Assembly: GCF_029016485.1 (NCBI RefSeq) | Contig: NZ_CP092106.1 | Coordinates: 2,852,001 to 2,916,000 of the forward strand | Length of the DNA: 64,000 nucleotides | Direction: 5' to 3' | From: Vibrio sp. JC009 | GTDB taxonomy: Bacteria > Pseudomonadota > Gammaproteobacteria > Enterobacterales > Vibrionaceae | In this document: in pieces, positions 43,633 through 54,299 of the stretch | How positions within the stretch are numbered: the stretch's first letter is position 1 | How the letters are laid out: each line of letters begins with the position of its first letter | Notes under the pieces: model-generated | What the model was told of the DNA's origin: nothing | Database searches by the model: none | What the model saw: the letters and a program-made list of their open reading frames with translations, nothing else | Made by a program: the position numbers and the translations under genes

Positions 43633-44637
43633 ATGGCATTTAATCTACGCAACCGTAACTTCCTGAAACTTTTAGACTTTACTCCTCGCGAGATTCAGCA
43701 TCTGCTTGAAATGTCCGCTGAGCTTAAAAAAGCTAAATACAATGGTTACGAACAGCCTCGCCTGAAAGGAAAAAATATCGCTCTTATTTTCGAAAAATCG
43801 TCAACCCGTACACGCTGTGCATTTGAAGTCGCCGCTTTTGATCAGGGCGCTCAGGTTTCTTATATCGGTCCATCCGGCTCTCAGATCGGCCACAAAGAAT
43901 CCATGAAAGATACTGCCCGCGTACTTGGACGTATGTATGACGGCATCGAATACCGTGGCTTTGGTCAGGATATTGTAGAAGAATTGGGCCAGTACGCAGG
44001 TGTACCCGTCTGGAACGGCCTGACCAATGAGTTCCACCCGACTCAGATTCTGGCTGACTTCCTGACTATGCTTGAGCACGGACGTGGTAAGCAGCTGCAT
44101 GAAATCAAGTTTGCCTACCTGGGCGATGCACGCAACAACATGGGTAACTCTCTGCTTGTTGGTGCTGCAAAAATGGGGATGGATATTCGTCTGGTGGCAC
44201 CAAAGCAGTTCTGGCCTGAAGAAGAGCTGGTTGCAACTTGCCAGGAGATTGCCGGTGAAACAGGTGCAAAAATCACGCTGACTGAAAACGTACAAGAAGG
44301 CGTTGAAGGCTGTGACTTCCTGTATACCGACGTTTGGGTATCTATGGGTGAATCTCAGGAAGCCTGGGATGAGCGCGTTAAACTGATGACTCCTTATCAG
44401 GTAAATATGGACACCATTAAGGCGACCGGTAACCCGCATGTACGCTTTATGCACTGTCTGCCAGCCTTCCATAACGATGAAACCACAATCGGTAAGGAAG
44501 TAGCGGAGAAATACGGCATGTCGGGCCTTGAAGTCACTGAGGATGTGTTTGAGTCTGAATACTCCATCGTATTCGATGAAGCAGAAAACCGTATGCATAC
44601 GATTAAGGCTGTGATGGTTGCGACGCTGGGACAATAA
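43633..44637 (+). CDS. argF: Ornithine carbamoyltransferase
   Basis: Catalyses ornithine plus carbamoyl phosphate to citrulline (anabolic), or the reverse phosphorolysis in arginine catabolism (then called arcB). The 334-residue protein is full length with all motifs: the carbamoyl-phosphate site [12 protein letters not shown] (about 56-67), HPTQILAD (about 134-141), DARNNMGNS (about 164-172) and the ornithine-binding MHCLPAFH (about 273-280). Coming right after arcA-arcC suggests the catabolic role, but the candidate ArgR box and its own 120-nt leader suggest it is also under arginine control. Confidence 0.93.
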   Translation: MAFNLRNRNFLKLLDFTPREIQHLLEMSAELKKAKYNGYEQPRLKGKNIALIFEKSSTRTRCAFEVAAFDQGAQVSYIGPSGSQIGHKESMKDTARVLGRMYDGIEYRGFGQDIVEELGQYAGVPVWNGLTNEFHPTQILADFLTMLEHGRGKQLHEIKFAYLGDARNNMGNSLLVGAAKMGMDIRLVAPKQFWPEEELVATCQEIAGETGAKITLTENVQEGVEGCDFLYTDVWVSMGESQEAWDERVKLMTPYQVNMDTIKATGNPHVRFMHCLPAFHNDETTIGKEVAEKYGMSGLEVTEDVFESEYSIVFDEAENRMHTIKAVMVATLGQ

Positions 44638-44667
44638 GCGATCGTAATCTAACCTGAAAAACTGAAT

Positions 44668-44692
44668 GCCGGCCTCTGTGGCCGGCTTTTTT
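44668..44692 (+). terminator. argF terminator
   Basis: GCCGGCC (44668-44674) pairs with GGCCGGC (44680-44686) over a 5-nt loop, then six Ts. Confidence 0.93.
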
Positions 44693-44718
44693 ATGCTGGA
44701 AAATAGTGACGCAATCGC

Positions 44719-44746
44719 TTGCGCTCACGAATTTTGGGCGTATAAT
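44719..44746 (+). promoter_or_regulatory. pyrLBI promoter
   Basis: TTGCGC (44719-44724), 16-nt spacer, perfect TATAAT (44741-44746), about 30 nt upstream of the pyrL leader. Confidence 0.7.
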
Positions 44747-44777
44747 CCTCCACAATTTGTCTATAGAGAGATGGAAA

Positions 44778-44879
44778 ATGAACTGTTGGGAACAACACAA
44801 GCTGATGCTTTGCCGACTGCCTGAAGCAGCGGGTTTATTTTCTGTTTTTATTATTTTAAGAAAAGCCTCCATTATTTAG
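44778..44879 (+). CDS. pyrL: pyrBI operon leader peptide
   Basis: A 33-residue leader (MNCWEQHKLMLCRLPEAAGL and on to KASII) ahead of pyrB. Its message contains a long U-rich stretch (44835-44858), read as FSVFIIL, and the reading frame runs into the attenuator stem and stops at 44879. This is the UTP-sensing attenuation layout of E. coli pyrBI: when UTP is low, RNA polymerase pauses in the U-rich tract, translation catches up and blocks the terminator. The SD-like GAGAGA lies at 44766-44771. An alternative start at 44771 leads to a 17-codon frame without the U-rich coding overlap. Confidence 0.82.
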   Translation: MNCWEQHKLMLCRLPEAAGLFSVFIILRKASII

Positions 44880-44892
44880 GGGGCTTTTTTTT
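44861..44892 (+). terminator. pyrBI attenuator
   Basis: AAAAGCCTCC (44861-44870) pairs with the facing 44879-44888 with one G-U pair, loop ATTATTTA, and a run of Ts to 44892. It overlaps the pyrL stop and ends 29 nt before the pyrB start. Confidence 0.85.
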
Positions 44893-44920
44893 GTCTGGAA
44901 ATTACTGAGGGAAGAGAGCC

Positions 44921-45850
44921 ATGGCGAACTCGCTATTTCAAAAGCATATCATTTCAATTCCTGAACTTAGCCGTAGCGAACTGGAACTGATTGTTGAAAC
45001 TGCAGGTCAACTAAAAGCGACACCAAATCCGGAGCTGCTGAGAAACAAGGTTGTAGCAAGCTGCTTCTTTGAACCGTCCACACGTACCCGTCTGTCGTTT
45101 GAGACAGCAATCCAGCGCCTGGGAGGCACGGTAATCGGCTTTGATAACGGTGGTAATACATCACTGGCAAAAAAAGGCGAAACACTAGCTGACTCAGTTC
45201 AGGTTATCTCATCTTATGTGGACGCTTTTGTTATGCGTCACCCGCAGGAGGGCGCTGCGCGCTTAGCCTCTGAGTTTTCTAACGGCGTTCCTATTGTTAA
45301 CGGTGGTGACGGAGCGAATCAGCACCCGACTCAGACCCTGCTGGATCTCTTTTCCATTTACGAAACTCAGGGCCGTCTGGATAACCTGAATGTGGCTCTG
45401 GTTGGTGACCTGAAGTACGGCAGAACCGTTCACTCTCTGACACAGGCGCTGTCTAAGTTTGATAACAACCGCTTCTTCTTTATCGCTCCGGACGCGCTGG
45501 CAATGCCTGATTATATCTGTGAAGAGCTGGATGATGCGGGTATCCCGTACAGCCTGCACAAGGATATGGAACCGGTTATACCGGAACTGGATGTGCTGTA
45601 TATGACCCGGGTTCAGAAAGAGCGCTTTGACGAGTCAGAATATGCCCATATCAAGTCCGCATTTATCCTTTCAGGCTCTATGCTGACGGATGCAAAAGAG
45701 AACATGAAAGTGCTTCACCCACTGCCACGTGTTGATGAGATCACCACTGACGTAGATAAAACCCGGCACGCCTACTACTTCCAGCAGGCTGAAAACGGTG
45801 TATATGCGCGCCAGGCACTGCTGGCACTTGTACTGAATGAAGAACTTTAA
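44921..45850 (+). CDS. pyrB: Aspartate carbamoyltransferase catalytic subunit
   Basis: Forms carbamoyl-aspartate from carbamoyl phosphate and aspartate, the committed step of pyrimidine synthesis. The 309-residue sequence carries the carbamoyl-phosphate motif [15 protein letters not shown] (about 47-61), the HPTQTLLDL segment (about 133-141) and HPLPRVDEI (about 266-274). Shares the fold with the ornithine enzyme encoded upstream and competes for the same carbamoyl phosphate. Followed 15 nt later by pyrI; expression is set by the pyrL attenuator. Confidence 0.97.
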   Translation: MANSLFQKHIISIPELSRSELELIVETAGQLKATPNPELLRNKVVASCFFEPSTRTRLSFETAIQRLGGTVIGFDNGGNTSLAKKGETLADSVQVISSYVDAFVMRHPQEGAARLASEFSNGVPIVNGGDGANQHPTQTLLDLFSIYETQGRLDNLNVALVGDLKYGRTVHSLTQALSKFDNNRFFFIAPDALAMPDYICEELDDAGIPYSLHKDMEPVIPELDVLYMTRVQKERFDESEYAHIKSAFILSGSMLTDAKENMKVLHPLPRVDEITTDVDKTRHAYYFQQAENGVYARQALLALVLNEEL

Positions 45851-45865
45851 TCAGGAGACCAAAGG

Positions 45866-46330
45866 ATGAGTAACAAAGCACAACTTCAGGTAGAAGCCAT
45901 CAGAAATGGTTCTGTTATCGACCACATCCCGGCAAACGTTGGTATTAAAGTTCTGCGCCTGTTCAATCTGCAGGAAAGCAAACAGCGTATCACGGTTGGT
46001 TTAAACCTGCCTTCTTCTGCACTGGGCGCTAAGGATCTTATCAAGATTGAAAATATCTACATTACTGAGGAGCAGGCCAGCCAACTTGCTCTGTATGCCC
46101 CTATGGCTACGGTAAACCAGATTGAAGAGTACGAAGTGACAAAGAAAATGAACCTGTCACTGCCGGAAAAAATCGAAGCTGTTTTTGCCTGCCCCAACAG
46201 CAACTGTATCTCCCATGGCGAACCGGTAGACAGCAGCTTTACCGTTATCACTAAAAAAGAAGATATTCAGTTGAAGTGCAAATACTGTGAGAAAGTATTC
46301 TCGAGAGAAATCATGACTGAGCGCGTCTGA
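45866..46330 (+). CDS. pyrI: Aspartate carbamoyltransferase regulatory subunit
   Basis: The allosteric subunit that binds CTP and ATP and tunes PyrB in the 2(C3)3(R2) holoenzyme. The 154-residue length is normal. The N-terminal nucleotide-binding region starts [20 protein letters not shown], and the C-terminal zinc site has the four-cysteine pattern CPNSNC...CKYC (about 109-141). Its AGGAGACCAAAGG SD region lies in the 15-nt gap after pyrB. Confidence 0.97.
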   Translation: MSNKAQLQVEAIRNGSVIDHIPANVGIKVLRLFNLQESKQRITVGLNLPSSALGAKDLIKIENIYITEEQASQLALYAPMATVNQIEEYEVTKKMNLSLPEKIEAVFACPNSNCISHGEPVDSSFTVITKKEDIQLKCKYCEKVFSREIMTERV

Positions 46331-46685
46331 TAAATGAATAGCGAAAACTCTGTGAGTTTATGCAGGGTTTTCGCAAATTTTTTCCCGTCAAAAATCTTTC
46401 TGTCAGCATGAAAACTCTCCTCGCAACCAAACCTGTCTACCCTAACCTATTGTCTTACCTTTAGTTTTCCCAGATGCCGTTATCACTTGCGGATATATAT
46501 ACGCTGCATCAGCATAAATCCTCATAAAGCACAGAAATAACCCCTGTTTTTCAATCGAATAAATTGGTGAATACACTCGAAAAACCCTTTTAATCAAGCT
46601 GTTATCATCTCAACTCCTTTGACAGGAAGCCTTAAGAATCACAACGAAACAACCAAAGTACGATCGAACATATAAGGAGCTGACT
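46331..46685. other. Intergenic region with pyrI terminator, upstream of argR
   Basis: A 12-bp stem with one G-U pair (46341-46352 with 46363-46374) followed by a T-run to about 46383 ends the pyrLBI transcript. The remaining 300 nt contain no gene; they should hold the argR promoter, which I could not place with confidence (a TTGACA at 46619-46624 lacks a matching -10). Confidence 0.75.
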
Positions 46686-47174
46686 GTGACTGATTCAAGT
46701 ATTTCAGCTGCATCAGAAATGCAATGTGAGGAAAACATTACAGCAGCCTGCAAGCGCCTTTTGCAACAGCAGAGCTTTTCCACTCAGGACGATATCCGCA
46801 AGGGCCTGATTGATCTTGGGTTTGTGGATGTCAGTCAATCAACAGTATCAAGGCTGCTAACCCGCCTTGGCGTAGCCAAAGTCCCGAATCCGTATGGCAA
46901 GAAAGTATACTGCCTTACCCTTGAAAACGAGCAGGTTCAGGTAGATTCAGCAGTCTCATCTCAGATTGAATTTGTATCAAATAATCAGCTTGTGGTGGTA
47001 ATAAAAACCCATCCGGGCAGTGCTCAGTTGGTTGCCAGAATTATAGATATGCAGCCCCACAAAGAAATTCTGGGCACCGTAGGCGGTAACGATACTGTTA
47101 TGGTGGCTCCGAGGGATATTACAAGAATTGATGAGTGTGAGAAAATAGTTCGTAGCCGTCTGGGACTTAGTTGA
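46686..47174 (+). CDS. argR: ArgR-family arginine repressor
   Basis: A 162-residue DNA-binding regulator. The winged-helix (TQDDIRKGLIDLGFVDVSQSTVSRLLTRLGVAKV, about residues 37-70) includes the conserved SQSTVSR helix, and the C-terminal hexamerisation and arginine-binding part retains GTVGGNDTVMV (about 134-144). A GTG at 46686 starts the frame, preceded by AAGGAGCTGACT. Vibrio genomes usually carry another argR near mdh; this paralogue beside the arginine deiminase and pyrBI genes may specialise in catabolic control. I infer this from position alone. Confidence 0.88.
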   Translation: MTDSSISAASEMQCEENITAACKRLLQQQSFSTQDDIRKGLIDLGFVDVSQSTVSRLLTRLGVAKVPNPYGKKVYCLTLENEQVQVDSAVSSQIEFVSNNQLVVVIKTHPGSAQLVARIIDMQPHKEILGTVGGNDTVMVAPRDITRIDECEKIVRSRLGLS

Positions 47175-47238
47175 CCTTACCCTGATAGCAATGCAAACTG
47201 GCACCCTCAGTAATAATCTAAAAAAATAAGGATATCGA

Positions 47239-47631
47239 ATGACTAAAGTTCTGCACACAGAAAACGCACCAGCAGCAATCGGCCCGTATGTTCAGGGTGT
47301 TGACCTGGGCAATATGGTAATGACCTCCGGCCAGATCCCTGTAATTCCGGCAACCGGCGAGATCGTATCAGAAGACGTACAGAAGCAGGCACGTCAGTCA
47401 CTTGAAAACGTCAAAGCAGTTGTTGAGTCATCAGGCTTACAGGTAGCAGATATCGTGAAAATGACCGTATTCGTGAAAGATCTGAACGATTTCGGCGCAG
47501 TAAACGAAGTGTACGGTAACTTCTTCGACGAACATAAAGTGGCAAACTACCCGGCGAGATCTTGTGTTGAGGTGGCTCGTCTGCCGAAAGATGTGAAGAT
47601 TGAGATTGAGGCGATTGCGGTTAGGAAATAA
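47239..47631 (+). CDS. ridA: Reactive enamine/imine deaminase RidA
   Basis: Hydrolyses 2-aminoacrylate and other imine intermediates from threonine dehydratase, protecting PLP enzymes. The 130-residue trimer-forming protein carries the family signature ARSCVEVARLPKDVKIEIEAIA with the conserved Arg, and an N-terminal APAAIGPYVQ segment. Good SD AAGGA at 47228-47232. Lies after argR in its own unit and converges on plsC over a GC-rich inverted repeat. Confidence 0.93.
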   Translation: MTKVLHTENAPAAIGPYVQGVDLGNMVMTSGQIPVIPATGEIVSEDVQKQARQSLENVKAVVESSGLQVADIVKMTVFVKDLNDFGAVNEVYGNFFDEHKVANYPARSCVEVARLPKDVKIEIEAIAVRK

Positions 47632-47637
47632 CAGCAA

Positions 47638-47718
47638 GGCCCTGGGCCCTGGGAAGTACCAACGTCAGATTTCCCAGGGCCCAGCAGGGCGAAAGCCCGT
47701 CCCAGAACCCAGGGCCCA
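47638..47718. repeat. GGCCCTGGGA inverted-repeat element at ridA/plsC junction
   Basis: The left arm (47638-47654) is the same as that of the 2844 element. The right side carries the matching TCCCAGGGCCC pieces and the GGGC-GAAA-GCCC mini-hairpin at 47687-47698. It fills the space between the two stop codons. Confidence 0.82.
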
Positions 47719-47720
47719 AA

Positions 47721-48470
47721 TTACGCCTCGTTCAACTTCTTCTCACCCGAATTCAACGCATCCACCTCAGCGTCCAGTTCTTCAAGCTTCTGAACCATCT
47801 GCTCACGACACACATTTGCCAGTTCGCGGACGTTTGTTTTGTCGTAGCCTTCAGTGCTGATTGGTGGCAGCATCTCTACGATTACATGTCCGTTATCCCA
47901 CTGGTTTAGCTTCAGCTTGCCCTGGGTTGTGCTGCAAACAATAGGAATGATAGGCACTCCGGCACCAATTGCGGTATGGAACGCGCCGGTTTTAAACGGC
48001 AGTAAGCCGCGGCCGCGGGAGCGGGTTCCTTCCGGGAACATCCATACAGAAACGTCGCTGCTTTTTACCTTTTCGATCACCTGATCAATAGTGCTCATCG
48101 CTTTCGCTTTATTGAAACGGTCAATCAGGATATTACCTGTGATCCAGTAAAGCTGACCAAACAGCGGGATCCAAACCAGGCTTTTCTTACCCACTGTTAC
48201 AACCTTAGGTGTTACTGCACCGGAAACGGTGAACAGATCCCAGTTGTTCTGGTGGTTGGCAATATAGACATGCTGACCACGCTCGTAGGCATCTTCCGGC
48301 AGGCGGAATTCCAGTTTATAACCCAAAATTCTGGCTATTTTGTGAAACTGACGTCCAAAGGTAAATACGTGTTTCGGGTTGCGAGGACTGGTTAAACAGT
48401 ACCCCACACCGCCAATAAACATCACGATGGCAAAAACAGCAACCGCAATGATACGAAATAATGCAACCAT
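47721..48470 (-). CDS. plsC: 1-acylglycerol-3-phosphate O-acyltransferase
   Basis: Second acylation of lysophosphatidic acid to phosphatidic acid at the inner membrane. The 249-residue protein has an N-terminal membrane helix (about residues 4-24), the HX4D catalytic motif in ANHQNNWD (about 71-78) and the PEGTRSRGRG substrate motif (about 145-154). Complements plsY upstream in phospholipid synthesis. Ends 12 nt before murA's stop side; the two genes are separately read with murA upstream on the same strand. Confidence 0.93.
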   Translation of the reverse strand: MVALFRIIAVAVFAIVMFIGGVGYCLTSPRNPKHVFTFGRQFHKIARILGYKLEFRLPEDAYERGQHVYIANHQNNWDLFTVSGAVTPKVVTVGKKSLVWIPLFGQLYWITGNILIDRFNKAKAMSTIDQVIEKVKSSDVSVWMFPEGTRSRGRGLLPFKTGAFHTAIGAGVPIIPIVCSTTQGKLKLNQWDNGHVIVEMLPPISTEGYDKTNVRELANVCREQMVQKLEELDAEVDALNSGEKKLNEA

Positions 48471-48482
48471 GGTTATTCCTTC

Positions 48483-49742
<1,260 letters not shown>

Positions 49743-49747
49743 CTACC

Positions 49748-50002
49748 TTATAGCGACATCAGTTTTTTATCACGAGCCCATTCGTCAGGCGTCAGTGCTT
49801 TTATAGAAACAGCATGTATATCATTTCTCTGAATGTACTCCATCAGAGGAGCGTAAATTAATTGCTGTTTTTTCACCCGACTAAGCTCTGCAAAGCGCTC
49901 GTCTACTGCGATTACCTCAAACTGGCTACCGTCGCCTTTAACATGGACTTCCTGAAGATCTAATGCGTCTTCAATAATTTTCTTAACGTCGCTACTTTCC
50001 AC
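49748..50002 (-). CDS. ibaG: BolA family protein IbaG
   Basis: An 84-residue BolA-type protein that, with monothiol glutaredoxins, is linked to iron-sulphur and acid-stress functions. The fold signature ([41 protein letters not shown]) and the C-terminal [13 protein letters not shown] are typical; the murA-ibaG-mla order is as in E. coli and Vibrio. Start at the ATG with a GCGGGAAATATC leader; weak SD. Confidence 0.9.
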   Translation of the reverse strand: MESSDVKKIIEDALDLQEVHVKGDGSQFEVIAVDERFAELSRVKKQQLIYAPLMEYIQRNDIHAVSIKALTPDEWARDKKLMSL

Positions 50003-50014
50003 GATATTTCCCGC

Positions 50015-50332
50015 TTAATTCTTTGTATGCCCGATATGCTTAGCCATCATGCTATCTACATTACTTATCTGAAATAAAGTAAGCAGTTCATCAGGCACGA
50101 AGGTCAGCATTATATGACAGTTAAATTTTTTTGCATGCTCAATCAGGTGAATTAAAAGTGCCATTCCCGATGAATCTATGCGACTTGCCTCACAAAGTGA
50201 AATTTCAACTTTGTCAGTAGCAGGCTTCCAGTCTTTTATAAAAGCCCAGAGTCCGGGAACAAATTCTCTGGTCAGCTCACCTGTCAGGCTGATTGCTCCG
50301 GATTCCTGACTCTGCCACTGAGAATGACTCAT
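50015..50332 (-). CDS. mlaB: STAS-domain protein MlaB
   Basis: The cytoplasmic STAS subunit that stabilises the MlaFEDB ABC transporter. The 105-residue sequence contains the STAS conserved helix with the CEASRIDSSGMALLIHLIEHAK segment (about residues 47-68). It overlaps mlaC by 4 nt (ATGA), showing translational coupling. Confidence 0.87.
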   Translation of the reverse strand: MSHSQWQSQESGAISLTGELTREFVPGLWAFIKDWKPATDKVEISLCEASRIDSSGMALLIHLIEHAKKFNCHIMLTFVPDELLTLFQISNVDSMMAKHIGHTKN

Positions 50333-51021
50333 TCCTGCTCACCTTCAAAGCGGATTGGGTTGTCAGCCAGCTTGTACAGCTCCTGGCTTACCGACGGAAT
50401 CCCCTCTTTGCGGATCTTGCCGTTCCACTCAGACTGCTTGCTGGATAGCAGGCTCACACCTTCGGCAATCATGTCAAATGCCAGCCACTCTCCGGTCTTT
50501 TTATTCTTTCTCAGCTTAAATTCGATCTTGATATTCGGACGTGGCGGGTCGATAACATCCAGCTTAATCGCTGTGATTCGCTTACCCTCCGGAATGGACT
50601 TTTCTGGCTCAAACTCCACCGTCTGATCGGTATAAAGAGTCAGAACCTGAGCATATGAGGTAACAAGGTACTTATGAAATGCATCGACAAATACCTCAAC
50701 ATCTTTTCTTTTTGCCCTTTTCAGGTTGGTACCCAGCACCTTAAGCGCAGCATAACGGTAGTTAACGTAAGGCATTAACTCTTCTTCAACTACAGCTTTT
50801 AAGACCTGAGGATCCTTTTGGATATTTTCCCTTTCAGCCTTCAGTCTGGCAAAAGTATGCTCTGATACCGCCTTCATCATTTCATATGGCTGGGTTTTAT
50901 CCACGTGAATTGCTGCTGAAGCACCTGCAAACGCAGACACCGAACTCAGCATCATGCACAGACCCATTGCCAGCTTTGCAAACAGCTTAAAGAAGCCCGA
51001 TGTTTTATTAAGTCCCATCAC
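50329..51021 (-). CDS. mlaC: Periplasmic phospholipid-binding protein MlaC
   Basis: The shuttle that carries phospholipid between the OmpC-MlaA complex and the MlaFEDB transporter. The 230-residue protein has an N-terminal signal peptide (about residues 12-32, FAKLAMGLCMMLSSVSAFAGA) and the mature MlaC/Tol_tag pattern ending in LYKLADNPIRFE, length slightly above the E. coli protein. Begins 3 nt after mlaD, ends overlapping mlaB. Confidence 0.9.
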   Translation of the reverse strand: MMGLNKTSGFFKLFAKLAMGLCMMLSSVSAFAGASAAIHVDKTQPYEMMKAVSEHTFARLKAERENIQKDPQVLKAVVEEELMPYVNYRYAALKVLGTNLKRAKRKDVEVFVDAFHKYLVTSYAQVLTLYTDQTVEFEPEKSIPEGKRITAIKLDVIDPPRPNIKIEFKLRKNKKTGEWLAFDMIAEGVSLLSSKQSEWNGKIRKEGIPSVSQELYKLADNPIRFEGEQE

Positions 51022-51024
51022 AAC

Positions 51025-51504
51025 TTACTCCTCCTCAGAACTGCCTGAGTTATACAAGAACTGCCCGATTAAATCTTCCATAACCAGCGCAGACTTTGTA
51101 TCTTCAATATAGTCGCCATCACCCAACATATCGATTTCTTCATCAATAAAGCCGGGAACCAGGCCAATGTACTGCTCGCCAATCAGGCCGGATGTCAGAA
51201 TCTGAGCACTGGATGTTTCAGGAAAGTGACCGTAGTTTTCCTCAATAGACAGAGTAACCACAGGAACATAGTTCTCTGTATCCAGGTCGATAGCACTTAC
51301 CCGGCCCACAACCACACCACCGATTTTCACCGGGGAGCGAACCTTCAGACTGCCGATATTATCAAAATATGCTTTAAGCTCATAAGTCGCACCATTACCT
51401 AAACCGGTAACATTTGCCACCTGAAAGATCATCACCAATACCGCCGTAACACCGGCAAGAACAAAAGCGCCGACCCATAATTCCAATTTACGTGTTTGTT
51501 GCAT
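51025..51504 (-). CDS. mlaD: MCE-domain protein MlaD
   Basis: The membrane-anchored MCE subunit of the phospholipid transporter, forming a hexameric ring. The 159-residue protein has one N-terminal membrane segment (about 11-32) and the MCE domain (KVRSPVKIGGVVVGRVSAIDLD, about 52-73), followed by an acidic C-terminus. It is shorter than the E. coli protein (183), as is usual in Vibrio. Lies 2 nt downstream of mlaE. Confidence 0.9.
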   Translation of the reverse strand: MQQTRKLELWVGAFVLAGVTAVLVMIFQVANVTGLGNGATYELKAYFDNIGSLKVRSPVKIGGVVVGRVSAIDLDTENYVPVVTLSIEENYGHFPETSSAQILTSGLIGEQYIGLVPGFIDEEIDMLGDGDYIEDTKSALVMEDLIGQFLYNSGSSEEE

Positions 51505-51506
51505 TT

Positions 51507-52304
51507 TTAATTCCCGAACATCAAGGCAGTCAGAACAAAGTCGAGTCCCAATACTGCTAAAGAAGAGTGAACAACGGTGCGAGTCGTTGCTTTACTGATA
51601 CCTTCCGAAGTAGGTACCGCATCATATCCGTTAAATAGTGCTATCCATGTAACCGTGATAGCAAACACCAGGCATTTGATAAAGCTGTTGCCAATATCCT
51701 TACCCAGTTCAACTGAAGATTGCATAGCCGACCAGAAACTGCCGTGGTCAATGCCTTTCCAGTCTACGCCCACCAGTTGTCCGCCCCAGATACCTACCGC
51801 CATAAAGATCATAGCAAGCAGAGGCATAGATATCAGGCCAGCCCAAAGGCGCGGTGCGATAATTCGTTTCAGAGGATCCACCGCCATCATTTCAAGGCTG
51901 GATAACTGCTCTGTGGCTTTCATCAGGCCAATCTCAGCAGTAAGGGCAGAACCGGCACGGCCGGCAAACAGAAGCGCGGTAACAACAGGACCAAGTTCTC
52001 TGAGCAGTGAGAGTGCAACCATCTGACCCAGGCTGCCCTCGGCGCCATAATCAATCAGAACCACAAACCCCTGAAGGCTGAGCACCATTCCGATAAACAG
52101 GCCGGAAACAACAATAATGGCAAGCGACTGAACACCAACGCTATACAGCTGTTTCATCAGCAGCGGGAAGTTCTTTACTGGCTGAGGCTTATTTGCAACG
52201 GCGCCAAACAGCATCAGACTGGCTCGTCCCCATGCGCTCAGCAGCTCTAAGGTTCGCCGCCCCAGCCCGGTTAAATAATCCTGAAAAGAGTTAAGCATTC
52301 TCAA
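51507..52304 (-). CDS. mlaE: ABC transporter permease MlaE
   Basis: The membrane permease of MlaFEDB, transferring phospholipid across the inner membrane. The 265-residue protein has five to six hydrophobic segments and the MlaE signatures [24 protein letters not shown] (about 108-131) and the C-terminal [19 protein letters not shown]. Overlaps mlaF by 14 nt, indicating coupled translation. Confidence 0.92.
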   Translation of the reverse strand: MRMLNSFQDYLTGLGRRTLELLSAWGRASLMLFGAVANKPQPVKNFPLLMKQLYSVGVQSLAIIVVSGLFIGMVLSLQGFVVLIDYGAEGSLGQMVALSLLRELGPVVTALLFAGRAGSALTAEIGLMKATEQLSSLEMMAVDPLKRIIAPRLWAGLISMPLLAMIFMAVGIWGGQLVGVDWKGIDHGSFWSAMQSSVELGKDIGNSFIKCLVFAITVTWIALFNGYDAVPTSEGISKATTRTVVHSSLAVLGLDFVLTALMFGN

Positions 52305-53091
52305 ACAAACCTTTTGTTATATCAGAGGCAGGATATCTGAATGGCACTGGTCCGTCAGCCTGACCGAGTAAAAACTGCTGCACCATAGGGTCCTGGTTCT
52401 CTCTTAATTCCTCAGGTGTACCTGATGCAATAATCCGGCCGTCAGCAAGCAGGTAAACCAGATCCGCAATACTCATTACCTCTGGTACGTCGTGCGATAC
52501 CACGATGGAAGTTAACCCCAGGGCCTGATTAAGGTTACGTATCAGCTCCACCAGAACGCCCATGGTGATCGGGTCCTGACCAACAAAAGGCTCATCGTAC
52601 ATAATCATTTCAGGGTCAAGCGCAATAGCACGCGCCAGAGCGGCTCGTCTTGCCATACCACCGGAAAGCTCACTGGGCATCAGCGTCTCAGCACCACGCA
52701 GACCAACCGCTTCAAGCTTAAGCAAAACCATAGTGCGGATAATATCTTCTGGCAGCTCGGTATGCTCACGCAGCGGAAAGGCCACATTGTCGAAAACGTT
52801 GATATCGGTAAAAAGAGCACCGGACTGAAACAGCATGCTCATTTTCTTTCTTGCTCTGTAAAGGCCTGCACGGTTCAGAGAAGGAATGTTCTGACCATCA
52901 AACCAGATTTCCCCGGACTCAGGCATTATCTGTCCGCCTATCAGTCTGAGCAGAGTGGTTTTACCAATTCCTGACGGGCCCATAATGGCCGTCACTTTAC
53001 CTTCCGGCACTTTCAGGCTGACATTATTGAATATCTGCCGGGCCCCGCGGGAAAAGCTTAAGTTGTTAACTGTAACCAGATCCTTTGACAT
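52291..53091 (-). CDS. mlaF: ABC transporter ATPase MlaF
   Basis: The ATPase that powers the Mla phospholipid transporter. The 266-residue protein has Walker A GPSGIGKT (about 38-45), the Q-loop (LFQSGALF), the ABC signature [11 protein letters not shown] (about 142-152), Walker [14 protein letters not shown] (about 161-173) and the H-loop in VVSHD (about 197-201). The family-specific GPSGIGK is retained. The first gene of the mlaFEDCB-ibaG-murA series. Confidence 0.95.
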   Translation of the reverse strand: MSKDLVTVNNLSFSRGARQIFNNVSLKVPEGKVTAIMGPSGIGKTTLLRLIGGQIMPESGEIWFDGQNIPSLNRAGLYRARKKMSMLFQSGALFTDINVFDNVAFPLREHTELPEDIIRTMVLLKLEAVGLRGAETLMPSELSGGMARRAALARAIALDPEMIMYDEPFVGQDPITMGVLVELIRNLNQALGLTSIVVSHDVPEVMSIADLVYLLADGRIIASGTPEELRENQDPMVQQFLLGQADGPVPFRYPASDITKGLFENA

Positions 53092-53310
53092 ATTTATTTT
53101 TCAATCCGATATAGGTATCAATGTCCTGAAAAGAGCTATGATAGGCGATATAAGTTTGGTGTAAAGTAAACTTCACTAAGCTCTCTTCTATTTGAGGTAG
53201 AATTTGACATCTTTATCAGCGTATAATTCAAAGTTCAACTTCCCTTTTTCTTCGCTAACCGTCAGAATTAGCGGCCACATGTTTAACAGTGTAATTTTGT
53301 AGGAATCACA

Positions 53311-54276
53311 ATGATTGAAGCCGTTGCGTTGCTGCTCGTAGGCTTATTACTTCTTGTCTGGAGTGCAGACAAGCTGGTATATGGCGCTGCTGCGTTAGCA
53401 CGAAATGTTGGTATATCACCTTTAGTCATAGGTATGACTATTCTGGCGATGGGCTCTTCTGCTCCGGAGATGATGGTATCCGCCACAGCTGCGCTGGACG
53501 GAAAAACAGATACCGCCGTTGGTAACGTTCTGGGTTCTAACATCGCAAATATCGCCCTTATTCTGGGTATTACTGCACTTATTAAACCGCTTTCCATCAG
53601 CTCAGGGGTTATCCGCCGTGAACTTCCCCTGATGATTGTGGTCACTCTTTTAGCGGGCGTGATTCTCTGGGACAACTATCTCGGTTTTTACGAAGGTGTG
53701 CTGCTTTTTGTTCTTTTTGCCTCTTTTATCATCACCATGCTGAGGATCAGCCAGAAAGAGAAGCAGAACGGAGATGCCTTTATCGAAGAGCAGGAATCAG
53801 AAATTCCTGACGATGTCAGCAACGGCAAAGCAAGCTTCTGGGTAGTTATTGGATTGATTCTGCTGCCATTAGCTGCAGATATGCTGGTTGAAAATGCCGT
53901 TATTATCGCTAAATACTTTGGTATGAGTGATCTGGTGATCGGCCTGACGATTATCGCTATCGGCACAAGCCTTCCTGAACTGGCTGCTTCACTGGCTGGC
54001 GTACTAAAAGGCGAAGACGATATGGCGGTTGGTAATATCGTCGGTTCTAACGTTTTCAACATACTCGCAGTTATGGGGATTCCCGGAGTCCTGAACCCAA
54101 CGACATTGAGCGAACACGCCATGGGCCGTGATTTTTGGGTCATGCTGTGCGTATCTATGCTTCTGGTACTATTTGCGCTTGGCAAATCACGCAGCGTAAA
54201 CCGGATTGAAGCCACATTGCTGTTTTTATGCTTCGTGGGTTACCAGGTCTATCTCTTTATTAACATGACAGCTTAA
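53311..54276 (+). CDS. yrbG: Calcium/sodium antiporter, YrbG-type
   Basis: A 321-residue inner-membrane protein of the calcium:cation antiporter (CaCA) superfamily. The two inverted alpha-repeat motifs are visible: LAMGSSAPEMMVS with VGNVLGSNIANI (about 46-79) and IAIGTSLPELAAS with VGNIVGSNVFNI (about 213-251), separated by an acidic loop. About ten membrane segments. In E. coli the mla-yrbG-kdsD-kdsC-lptC order is the same; this gene is divergent from mlaF with a 219-nt gap that holds both promoters. Confidence 0.92.
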   Translation: MIEAVALLLVGLLLLVWSADKLVYGAAALARNVGISPLVIGMTILAMGSSAPEMMVSATAALDGKTDTAVGNVLGSNIANIALILGITALIKPLSISSGVIRRELPLMIVVTLLAGVILWDNYLGFYEGVLLFVLFASFIITMLRISQKEKQNGDAFIEEQESEIPDDVSNGKASFWVVIGLILLPLAADMLVENAVIIAKYFGMSDLVIGLTIIAIGTSLPELAASLAGVLKGEDDMAVGNIVGSNVFNILAVMGIPGVLNPTTLSEHAMGRDFWVMLCVSMLLVLFALGKSRSVNRIEATLLFLCFVGYQVYLFINMTA

Positions 54277-54299
54277 GCCGATTTCGGGGAAACAGATAC

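Noticed and set aside
44603..44872. 89-residue minus-strand ORF over the pyrL leader
   Set aside because: Opposite to the pyrBI leader and argF terminator; coding logic is on the plus strand.
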